A DNA stretch of 64,000 bases from Paramicrobacterium chengjingii. Its GTDB lineage: Bacteria > Actinomycetota > Actinomycetes > Actinomycetales > Microbacteriaceae. The stretch is from the NCBI RefSeq assembly GCF_011751765.2, contig NZ_CP061169.1, forward strand, positions 2,356,001 to 2,420,000, read 5' to 3'. Within the stretch, counting starts at the first letter, position 1. Each line of letters begins with the position of its first letter. The notes under the pieces were generated by a model. It did no database searches and was not told where the DNA came from. It worked only from the letters and a program-made list of their open reading frames with translations. The position numbers and the translations under genes were made by a program. Shown here piece by piece: positions 57,552 to 64,000 of the stretch.

Positions 57552-59789
57552 CTAGTTGAACCTCTGCTGCGTCGTGTTTTCCTGCTCTTCGATAAAGCGG
57601 GCGCGGAGCACTTCGCGCACAACAGCTTCGCCGTATCTGCCGCTCCTCTGCTGTTGCGTTTGCTGCTGAGGTTGTTGCTGCGCAACAGGTTGCTCGGCGG
57701 CATCCGGGCCTGGTGCTTCTACCTGCCCAGGTTTCTGCTGAACAGGCTGAGGCTTCTGCTGCTCTGCCTGCGAGCTCGCCGCCTGCGCGGGCTGAGCGAC
57801 GGGCGCCGGTGCCGTCGCTGCCCTCTGCTCGCTGACCTGGCTCGGTGCATCGTCGGCATCGTCATCCGAGGGAATCTGCACAACGCTCCACCCGGTGACC
57901 GGTGCGTTCGGCTCTGCGGCCGGTTCGCGCGCGGGCTCTGATGCGACTGGCGCGGCTTGTGCCGGAGCTGGCACAGGCTCGTCTGGGGGCGCGGCGTCTT
58001 CGTAGGGGTCAAACGGCGGCTCGTCGTCGGCCGGAGCCCACTCGCTCTGCCCGACGGCGCCAGACGGGGCCGTCGGCGCAGGCTCCTCGGGCTCAGCGGG
58101 CGGACTGTCGCTCGTGCTTGATGCACGCGGCTCACGCGGCGCGGCCTGTGCTGGAGAGACTGGCGCAGCAGCACTGGCACCTGGATCGGGGGCGCCGTCA
58201 ACCTTGGCGATGTATTTCACACGCAGACCGAGAACGTCAACAATCGCCGAACGAAGGTGCTCGCTCGGACCATCTCCTCCGGCAAGCTTCTTAAACGATT
58301 CGAGGTCTTTGGGGCTGGGGAAGACGAGAGTGAGGATGTCTTCTTTGAGATCACGAACATCGGCGTTCATCACGAGCATCCACGTTGACCGCTTCGCTTT
58401 TGCCACGTGCTCGAGCACCTCTGGCCACGAATCGCGCAGCATCTGCAGGGTGACGGGGCCGGTGGGCTTCGGTCGCGTCACAGGTGCGGGCTTTGACACC
58501 TTCTGCACTGGGGGCGCTTCGGCGGCAGCCGGGCGCTGCGGCTCAGGCTGACGCGGTGCGGCAGCGGGAGCCGTCTGCTGTGAGGCGATCGGTGTTGCTG
58601 CCGGCGGTTGAGCGTCAGCATCCGTCGGCATTCCCGCCCGACGTTCCAAGCGCTCAACTCGCGCGAGAGCACCCCGCTCAGTCTCGTCGACAGACGGAAC
58701 AAGCATGCGCGCGATCATCAGCTCGAGGTGAAGTTTCGGTGACGTGGCACCGGTCATGTCGGTGAGCGCTGTGTTGGCGATGTCGGCTGTGCGCGAGAGC
58801 TCGGCCTGGCCGAACAGCGCGGCCTGCGCGATCATGCGCTCGAGTTCGTCTTCAGGGAGCCCGCGCAGCACAGTGCCGGCGTTGCCCTGTGCTGCATCGA
58901 CGACGATGAGGTCGCGGAGTCGCTCGAGAAGGTCGTCGACGAAGCGTCGAGGGTCTTGACCAGTCTGCACAACGCGGTCAACGGACTCGAAGGCACCTTT
59001 CGCATCGGCGCGACCGATCGCGCCGACAACCTCGTCAAGCAGTGCCGAGTGTGTATAGCCGAGCAGCGCAACGGCGCGTTCGTAGCCGACTGTCGTTCCA
59101 TCGGAGCCGGCCATCAGCTGGTCGAGAAGCGACAGGGTGTCGCGCGGTGAACCGCCACCCGCACGAACGACGAGAGGAAGCACGCCCGGCTCGACCTGCA
59201 CGCCCTCTTCGTCGCAGAGCCTCTGCGTGTATTCGAGCATCTGCGCTGGAGGAACGAGGCGGAACGGATAGTGGTGAGTGCGCGACCGGATCGTGCCAAT
59301 CACCTTGTCGGGCTCGGTCGTCGCGAAAATGAACTTGATGTGGGGCGGTGGCTCTTCAACGATCTTGAGCAGAGCGTTGAAGCCCTGCGGCGTGACCATG
59401 TGCGCCTCGTCAAGAATGAAGATCTTGTAGCGGTCGCGCGCGGGAGCGAACACAGCGCGCTCGCGCAGGTCGCGGGCGTCGTCGACGCCGTTGTGGCTAG
59501 CCGCGTCGATCTCGACGACGTCGAGCGAACCTCCGCCGTCGCGGCTCAGCTCAACGCAGCTGGGACAGGTGCCGCACGGGGTATCGGTCGGGCCCTCGGC
59601 GCAGTTGAGGCACCGGGCGAGAATGCGGGCGGACGTTGTCTTGCCGCAGCCACGCGGGCCGCTGAACAGATACGCGTGATTGACGCGGTCGGTGCGCAGC
59701 GCTGTGCGCAGCGGATCGGTCACCTGAGACTGACCGATCATCTCTGAGAACGTCTCGGGCCGGTAGCGGCGATACAGGGCGGTAACCAC
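57552..59789 (-). CDS. dnaX: DNA polymerase III subunit gamma/tau
   Basis: Clamp-loader ATPase of the replisome. The 745-residue protein starts at a GTG (MVTALYRRYRPETF). Walker A is FSGPRGCGKTTSAR, the zinc site is CLNCAEGPTDTPCGTCPSC, and the DEAHM motif is at ~128; domain III follows to about residue 370. A long Pro/Ala/Gln-rich tau tail (~390-745) ends QQQPQQQTQQQRSG, unusually rich in glutamine. No frameshift signal for a short gamma form was seen. Confidence 0.95.
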   Translation of the reverse strand: MVTALYRRYRPETFSEMIGQSQVTDPLRTALRTDRVNHAYLFSGPRGCGKTTSARILARCLNCAEGPTDTPCGTCPSCVELSRDGGGSLDVVEIDAASHNGVDDARDLRERAVFAPARDRYKIFILDEAHMVTPQGFNALLKIVEEPPPHIKFIFATTEPDKVIGTIRSRTHHYPFRLVPPAQMLEYTQRLCDEEGVQVEPGVLPLVVRAGGGSPRDTLSLLDQLMAGSDGTTVGYERAVALLGYTHSALLDEVVGAIGRADAKGAFESVDRVVQTGQDPRRFVDDLLERLRDLIVVDAAQGNAGTVLRGLPEDELERMIAQAALFGQAELSRTADIANTALTDMTGATSPKLHLELMIARMLVPSVDETERGALARVERLERRAGMPTDADAQPPAATPIASQQTAPAAAPRQPEPQRPAAAEAPPVQKVSKPAPVTRPKPTGPVTLQMLRDSWPEVLEHVAKAKRSTWMLVMNADVRDLKEDILTLVFPSPKDLESFKKLAGGDGPSEHLRSAIVDVLGLRVKYIAKVDGAPDPGASAAAPVSPAQAAPREPRASSTSDSPPAEPEEPAPTAPSGAVGQSEWAPADDEPPFDPYEDAAPPDEPVPAPAQAAPVASEPAREPAAEPNAPVTGWSVVQIPSDDDADDAPSQVSEQRAATAPAPVAQPAQAASSQAEQQKPQPVQQKPGQVEAPGPDAAEQPVAQQQPQQQTQQQRSGRYGEAVVREVLRARFIEEQENTTQQRFN

Positions 59790-59912
59790 GAGTCAATCGT
59801 AGTGGTCGCCACTGACAAACGGGTGGCCGCTCTCCACAGGCACACGGGCAGCACCGTCAGCCTCCCCACCGACGACACGAGACGGCTGCGTGCCGAAGAA
59901 GCGTCACAATGC

Positions 59913-59944
59913 AGAAGGGCGGATGCCGATGCATCCGCCCTTCT
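59913..59944 (-). terminator. Hairpin after the Tat-exported protein gene
   Basis: AGAAGGGCGGATGC (59913-59926) pairs perfectly with GCATCCGCCCTTCT (59931-59944) around a CGAT loop, 17 bases past the stop of the gene at 59962. A strong 14-bp stem without a long T run, as is common in actinobacteria. Confidence 0.7.
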
Positions 59945-59961
59945 CACGCACAGTCACCTCG

Positions 59962-61011
59962 CTACGGAGTGCAGACCGCACCGGGAAGGTCGTAGTACGA
60001 GACAGTCTGACGCTTGTTTCTGTCGTTCGACGCGTCCGTACCAGTCACAAAGACCTGGTTAGTGGCTGAGCCGTCAGTCGTGCCGCCGCTGATCACGTCA
60101 TAGTCAAACGACAGCACGACAGTATCGCCGCCGGCAAGCGTCTGACCAAGCGCGTAGTCGTACGAGCCGAATTCGTTGCGAGCGAAATCGACGTCGCTGG
60201 TGATGTCGGCGCCGTTCAGCGTCGCCGACGAGATTGAGACGTTCGAGATGAGCCCCGCGTCAACGTACATTCTTCCGTTCGCGGCAGTGGGTGTCGGGTT
60301 CGGGCCAGTTGATTCGATGGTCACAGTCGATGCGACCTCGACCGAGCACGACCCGGCAGACAACGTCGAGGTCTCAGCTGTGAGAGTGAGGCCCCAGGGC
60401 TCCGCGGGCTCTGACGCTGGTGTCCATGGCCCGTAGACATTGTTCGTCATGTCGGAATCGTCGGCCGAGATGATGGTCCACTGTGGCGCGACGTAGCCAT
60501 CGTACGTATCGTTCGGGTATGCGATATCAGCCGCAAATCTCGTGAACACGAGCATGGCATTAGCCCCGAAAACACTCGTTTCAGTCGGCATTTCACGAGG
60601 AATGACGAAGGAGATTGTCGAGGCGTTTCCGTCAACGCTGACGATGTCGAACCCGACAGCTTCGGTCGAACCCCCGACGCTCAGTTCGACTTCCGTCGGG
60701 GTGTATATGCGGTTGTCGTATCGCGCCTGCACTGTGACGGATCCGGCTGGCGCCGTGTCGGCGCCCTTGTTCAGCAACGTGAAGCCCATCGGTTCTGATG
60801 CGATGTATCTCGTAGCGAGATCGGTGCTGAAAAAGATGAGCTCGCTGCCCATCTGCAACCCGTCGGCAAACAAATCGATGCCCTGAACTGTACTTGCGGC
60901 TGCAGCGGGGGTCGCAACGGCTACGGCGACAACCGGGGCGCTCCAGGCTGCTGCTTTGACAATTGTTCGTCTGCTGAAACCTGAATTCGACGCTTCGTGC
61001 TCGTGGTGCAT
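59962..61011 (-). CDS. Tat-exported surface protein with two cysteines
   Basis: The 349-residue protein has the twin-arginine signal SRRTIVKAAAWS (13-24) and a hydrophobic stretch ending TPAAAAS, nearly identical to that of the small protein at 13066. The mature part is beta-rich with DUF11-like stretches (SVTVQARYDNRIYTPTEVEL; GDTVVLSFDYDVI). Its only cysteines are in AGSCSVEV and two residues from the C-terminus (AVCTP). It may be a cell-surface structural protein; no domain is certain. A 14-base palindrome lies ~95 bases upstream of the ATG. Confidence 0.75.
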   Translation of the reverse strand: MHHEHEASNSGFSRRTIVKAAAWSAPVVAVAVATPAAAASTVQGIDLFADGLQMGSELIFFSTDLATRYIASEPMGFTLLNKGADTAPAGSVTVQARYDNRIYTPTEVELSVGGSTEAVGFDIVSVDGNASTISFVIPREMPTETSVFGANAMLVFTRFAADIAYPNDTYDGYVAPQWTIISADDSDMTNNVYGPWTPASEPAEPWGLTLTAETSTLSAGSCSVEVASTVTIESTGPNPTPTAANGRMYVDAGLISNVSISSATLNGADITSDVDFARNEFGSYDYALGQTLAGGDTVVLSFDYDVISGGTTDGSATNQVFVTGTDASNDRNKRQTVSYYDLPGAVCTP

Positions 61012-61105
61012 GTCGCCTGTCTTCCTTCTTCTTTTATGAGTGAAACTTATACGTGGGCAGTGCAGAACCTGAGTAATCCTAGCGTTCCCGACGCTTAAGC
61101 GGAAC

Positions 61106-61119
61106 GGGGAGTACTCCCC
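61106..61119. promoter_or_regulatory. Perfect 14-base palindrome
   Basis: GGGGAGTACTCCCC lies between the Tat-exported protein gene (start 61011) and the DUF222 gene (start 61270). It has the look of a regulator's operator; no regulator gene is next to it. Confidence 0.35.
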
Positions 61120-61173
61120 CTGGTGAGATTAATGCGCCGACACGGCTGTGGCAGAGGGTGCCGAGCTAGTTTG

Positions 61174-61220
61174 TTATCCACAGTTTATTCGAATCTGTCT
61201 TCTATAGAAAGTTATACACA
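61174..61220 (+). promoter_or_regulatory. Two DnaA-box matches
   Basis: TTATCCACA (61174-61182) and TTATACACA (61212-61220) both fit TTATNCACA exactly, same strand, 38 bases apart, in an AT-rich stretch 50-96 bases before the DUF222-HNH gene. They could bind DnaA and regulate that gene or titrate DnaA. There is no dnaA or dnaN gene here, so an origin is unlikely. Confidence 0.5.
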
Positions 61221-61269
61221 GATATCAGTTTCTCGAATAACTGTTGGTGTGTGATGGCAAAATTGGTGC

Positions 61270-62790
61270 ATGGAAGATTACAGAGAACCTCCGGATGGGC
61301 CCGAGGAGTGGGTGCCGCCGGATGGGCATGAGAGAGCAGATCAGTCACCTCTGACACCGCCAGTTGCCTCCCCGCCACCTGGGGAAGGCGACGCTGCCGA
61401 TGACGCTGTCGATGCTGACGCCGATGCCGTTGCCGACACTGCTGTCGTGGACGTGCTTCGTGAGCGTTTGGACTGTGTTGTTGAGGATTCGCGGTTGATT
61501 GCGGCGGCGGAAGCATCGCGGCTGCGTGGCGTCTACCTGATGCTGCAGGATGCTCTCGCGCATCCGGGAATCTTCATCCCGAACGCGGCTGGGCTCACGC
61601 GTGCTGATCTCACTGCTGAGTCTGAGGGGTGGGTGCGTACGTCGTTGGCTCAGGAGATCGGCGCCGCTCTCGGTGTCACGAAAGGCCACGCCGCCGGGCT
61701 CCTCAACGACGCTGAGGCTCTTTGCGAGACGTTGCCGGCAACGCTCGACGCTCTCGACGTGGGGAAAATCACCCGGCAGCATGCTGACGCGATGATCCGC
61801 CAGTCGGTCGGACTGGACGCTGAGGCAACAGCGGTCTTCGAACGTGAAGCGTTGCCGAAGGCCCTCTGCCAGTCGCCGACGCAGTTCTCTCGTGCTGTGG
61901 TGAAGATCCGTGAAGGCTTGTTTCCCGACACGATCACCAAACGGCGCACCGAAGCCGTGAAGGAGCGTCGTGTAGATTGCTACGGCGCCCACGACGGTAT
62001 GGGGGTCCTTGCCGTGCGCGCCCCGATCGAGGTCGTGCAGAGCCTGCACAACGCCGCACGATTGACAGCCCGTGCGTTGAAAGCGGCCGGTGACGATCGA
62101 ACACTGGCGCAGATCGAAACCGACACGATTATCGACGCCCTCATGATCGGGTTCACGAACGATTCCGACCAGAAGTTCGGCGGAGCACCCGGCGTGGGAG
62201 CATCCGGTGTTGGTGCTGACCGGCTCGGTGGCATCCGTCCGACCGTGTATGTCACCGTCCCCGTGATGACACTGCTCGGGCACTCGGATGAGCCAGGCCA
62301 GCTGGACGGGTACGGGCCCATCGACCCCGACGTGGCACGAGAACTCGCCGCACGGGCGCCGAGCTTCACCCGGCTACTCACACACCCCGAGACCGGGGCC
62401 GTGCTCTCCGTCGGTCGCGACAGCTACACCGTACCCGCAGACCTGAAACGAGCCGTGCAGCTCCGAGACGAAACCTGCATCGGCATCGGCTGCGACCGAC
62501 CCGCCACGACGTGTGACCTGGATCATCGGGAGGAATGGCAGCACGGCGGACAAACCAGCCTCACCAACCTGCAAGCAGCATGCGAACAACACCACATGAT
62601 CCGACACAACACCACATGGACAGTCACCGTGACCGACGACAACGACATCATCTGGATCTCACCATTAGGACGAACCTGCCGAGTACCCCGGACATCAAAT
62701 GTGCAATTCGCCGCCGGAACGGCAACCACCAAACACGATGACACGGCGAACGATGAACGAAAGGAACTGCCCAACACTCCGCCCTTCTGA
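61270..62790 (+). CDS. DUF222 (13E12) protein with C-terminal HNH nuclease motif
   Basis: The 506-residue protein has an acidic, low-complexity N-terminus (residues ~20-60), the DUF222 domain (~65-330), and a C-terminal HNH motif: CIGIGCDRPATTCDLDHREE then LTNLQAACEQHHMIRH, with the conserved Cys, His-Asp and His residues. Such genes are numerous in Microbacteriaceae and other actinobacteria and may be mobile-element-related nucleases. The ribosome-binding site is poor. Two DnaA boxes lie upstream. The truncated relative at 4-657 lacks the HNH part. Confidence 0.9.
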   Translation: MEDYREPPDGPEEWVPPDGHERADQSPLTPPVASPPPGEGDAADDAVDADADAVADTAVVDVLRERLDCVVEDSRLIAAAEASRLRGVYLMLQDALAHPGIFIPNAAGLTRADLTAESEGWVRTSLAQEIGAALGVTKGHAAGLLNDAEALCETLPATLDALDVGKITRQHADAMIRQSVGLDAEATAVFEREALPKALCQSPTQFSRAVVKIREGLFPDTITKRRTEAVKERRVDCYGAHDGMGVLAVRAPIEVVQSLHNAARLTARALKAAGDDRTLAQIETDTIIDALMIGFTNDSDQKFGGAPGVGASGVGADRLGGIRPTVYVTVPVMTLLGHSDEPGQLDGYGPIDPDVARELAARAPSFTRLLTHPETGAVLSVGRDSYTVPADLKRAVQLRDETCIGIGCDRPATTCDLDHREEWQHGGQTSLTNLQAACEQHHMIRHNTTWTVTVTDDNDIIWISPLGRTCRVPRTSNVQFAAGTATTKHDDTANDERKELPNTPPF

Positions 62791-62936
62791 TGCTGCCGGG
62801 ATTGCGGAATGTGGAACTGCATACCCCCAGTTCACGTGGTATTTCAGCGCAATCTCTTTCCGAGACTCGAAGCCATGCTTATGGTTACCGGACACGGCGA
62901 GGAGCCGTGGTCGATGATTCATGAGGGGAATCAGAA

Positions 62937-63512
62937 ATGTCACAGTCAACAGAGGCGACCGGCACAGGCAAACGCCGTTTCACCAAGGTCAGGGCGATCC
63001 TCGCCGGCGGTCTCGTTCTCGGCGTCGGAGCGGCCATCACACTTGCCGCGTGGAACGACTCTGAGGTCGCAACCGGAACGTTCGCCGCGGGCAACTTCGG
63101 CATCGAGGGATCGACCAACGGCACTGAGTTTTCCGAGCATGAAGACGAGGCCAACGCCGCGACGCTCGAATTCGAGGTGGGTGCAGATTCGCTCTCGCCC
63201 GATGACAGCGTGTACGAGGGCTTCGCTGTGCGGCTCATCAGCACATCTGATTACGCAGCCGACGTCACTGTGACGCAAGACACCTCCAGTGCTCTCGTCG
63301 GCACCACAGCAAGCTACGTCTATACAGACTCGACCACATGCGATGCGACAACGTTTGCCGCTGGAGCCGACGACGGAGCTGCCTTCTCGCTGACGGCGTT
63401 GAACACGCCTGTCTTCGTCTGCTTCCAGGTCAGCGCCGATGACACTCTCGTGCAGGGCGCCACCGGAAGCATCACCTGGACGTTCGACGCCGTGTCGACG
63501 ACCGAACTCTAA
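62937..63512 (+). CDS. SipW-type alternate-signal exported protein
   Basis: The 191-residue protein begins with basic residues, then KVRAILAGGLVLGVGAAITL and AAWNDSE, the SipW-dependent or alternate-signal pattern of actinobacterial exported proteins, followed by a GTFAAGNFGI segment as in TasA/camelysin-like proteins. GAGGGG precedes the ATG. The mature part contains two cysteines (TTCDATT, VFVCFQV). It probably forms a surface fibre or adhesin with the next gene's product, which shares the signal. The matching SipW-like peptidase may lie outside the window. Confidence 0.82.
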   Translation: MSQSTEATGTGKRRFTKVRAILAGGLVLGVGAAITLAAWNDSEVATGTFAAGNFGIEGSTNGTEFSEHEDEANAATLEFEVGADSLSPDDSVYEGFAVRLISTSDYAADVTVTQDTSSALVGTTASYVYTDSTTCDATTFAAGADDGAAFSLTALNTPVFVCFQVSADDTLVQGATGSITWTFDAVSTTEL

Positions 63513-63522
63513 GAGGTTGCAT

Positions 63523-64000
63523 ATGGGTCGCCACAGCGCGACATCCGTCGCCTCCGCCTCTGAGCCGCGCAGGCGCCCGGCGAGTTGGTTCACGAAACTT
63601 CGTGCCGTGCTCGCCGGAGCGCTCGTGCTGGGCGTCGGCGCCGCCGTCACCGTAGCGGCGTGGAATGATTCCGAGTTCGCGCAGGGAACATTCTCTGCGA
63701 GCACCTTCGGAATTGTCGGTGCGACGAACGGCGTGGACTTCTCGGAGCATCCGGATGCCGCAAGCGCAGCCGCGCTCACGTTTACTGCACCGTTCGACGC
63801 AATGTCTCCGGGATCAACCGCGTATGCCGCGTATTCAGTACAGACAACAGCCGATTCGACAGTCGGCGGCACTGTAGCGCTGTCCGCCGCATCCGGAAAT
63901 TCGACCGGGCTCGGCCAATGGCTCACCTACAGCGTGAGGACGATCGCGGGTGCTGACTGCAACGCGACGACATTCGCTGGCGGCGATTCCGTAGCCACAG
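63523..64000 (+). CDS. Second SipW-type exported protein, cut by the window end
   Basis: A frame open from the ATG at 63523 to the end of the window gives at least 159 residues. It has the same signal layout, LRAVLAGALVLGVGAAVTVA and AAWNDSE, then GTFSASTFGIVGATNG and FSEHPDAASAAALTF. The gene starts ten bases after the stop of the preceding one, behind AGAGG, so the two are an operon and a tandem duplication. The C-terminus is not seen. Confidence 0.85.
   Translation, partial: MGRHSATSVASASEPRRRPASWFTKLRAVLAGALVLGVGAAVTVAAWNDSEFAQGTFSASTFGIVGATNGVDFSEHPDAASAAALTFTAPFDAMSPGSTAYAAYSVQTTADSTVGGTVALSAASGNSTGLGQWLTYSVRTIAGADCNATTFAGGDSVAT

Noticed and set aside
59790..59961. Possible SRP (4.5S) RNA next to dnaX
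   Set aside because: The conserved GGAAG/AGCAG core is absent on both strands; the region holds only a terminator hairpin.
61174..61220. Chromosomal replication origin
   Set aside because: Only two DnaA-box matches and no dnaA, dnaN or gyrB genes nearby; reported as a regulatory candidate instead.

Overview
The window is high-GC DNA of an actinobacterium, most likely of the family Microbacteriaceae. The pointers are DUF222/HNH (13E12-type) proteins at both ends, tandem exported proteins with SipW-type alternate signals, a phosphoketolase, Mqo, and an aspartate kinase/asd and dnaX/recR housekeeping block. The genus is an inference from gene content; there is no rRNA or complete tRNA gene to test it.

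Layout. 0-5 kb: a truncated DUF222 protein behind two LexA-like boxes, a small protein that looks like a catalytically dead low-molecular-weight phosphatase, phosphoketolase, a lipoprotein, and the broken remains of an Xre/HipA-type locus. 5-10 kb: a GT-C glycosyltransferase, a GT2 polyprenyl-phosphate glycosyltransferase and GtrA, split by an IS110-family element. 9.5-34.4 kb: a large exopolysaccharide/capsule locus. It holds Ugd and a second UDP-sugar dehydrogenase, four rml genes for dTDP-rhamnose, a polyprenyl-phosphate sugar transferase that starts synthesis, three GT4 enzymes, a Stealth-type phosphotransferase, Wzy, Wzx, a Wzz/BY-kinase and its LMW tyrosine phosphatase. A thymidine kinase and an acyltransferase-like membrane protein sit among them. 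Base composition falls noticeably in the middle of this locus.

Within the capsule locus (10.8-18.9 kb) lies an unusual gene set: an HPr-kinase-like protein fused to a PqqD-like domain, a MauE-thioredoxin fusion, a Tat-exported two-cysteine protein, an AraC regulator, a signal peptidase I, and, behind the BY-kinase/phosphatase pair, a free PqqD protein and an NTP_transf_5-type nucleotidyltransferase. These parts resemble peptide- or protein-modification systems (lasso-peptide accessory enzymes, HprK-related/PqqD systems), but no cyclase or lasso precursor is visible. This is my best candidate for an undescribed system.

34-49 kb: a MacB/FtsX-type ABC exporter divergent from a DesK/NarL-type two-component system, with a duplicated dyad in the shared promoter; a two-gene HTH + nucleotidyltransferase toxin-antitoxin-like module bracketed by a duplicated 3' end of the response-regulator gene; malate:quinone oxidoreductase; an ArsR-SulP operon; a DUF4012 protein; and a two-gene AAA+ ATPase/TPR operon. 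49-60 kb: an AbiE toxin-antitoxin pair next to a tRNA-Pro 3' fragment, then asd, lysC, an NAD-dependent epimerase-like protein, TrkH/TrkA potassium uptake, recR and dnaX. 60-64 kb: a second Tat-exported two-cysteine protein, two DnaA-box matches upstream of a full-length DUF222-HNH protein, and two SipW-type exported proteins, the last cut by the window edge.

Functional picture: the capsule genes form a nearly complete Wzy-dependent pathway (sugar nucleotides, initiation, elongation, flipping, polymerisation, length control). The remaining cargo (IS110, two nucleotidyltransferase-type TA modules with flanking repeats, one decayed HipA/Xre locus) marks repeated insertion into this neighbourhood.
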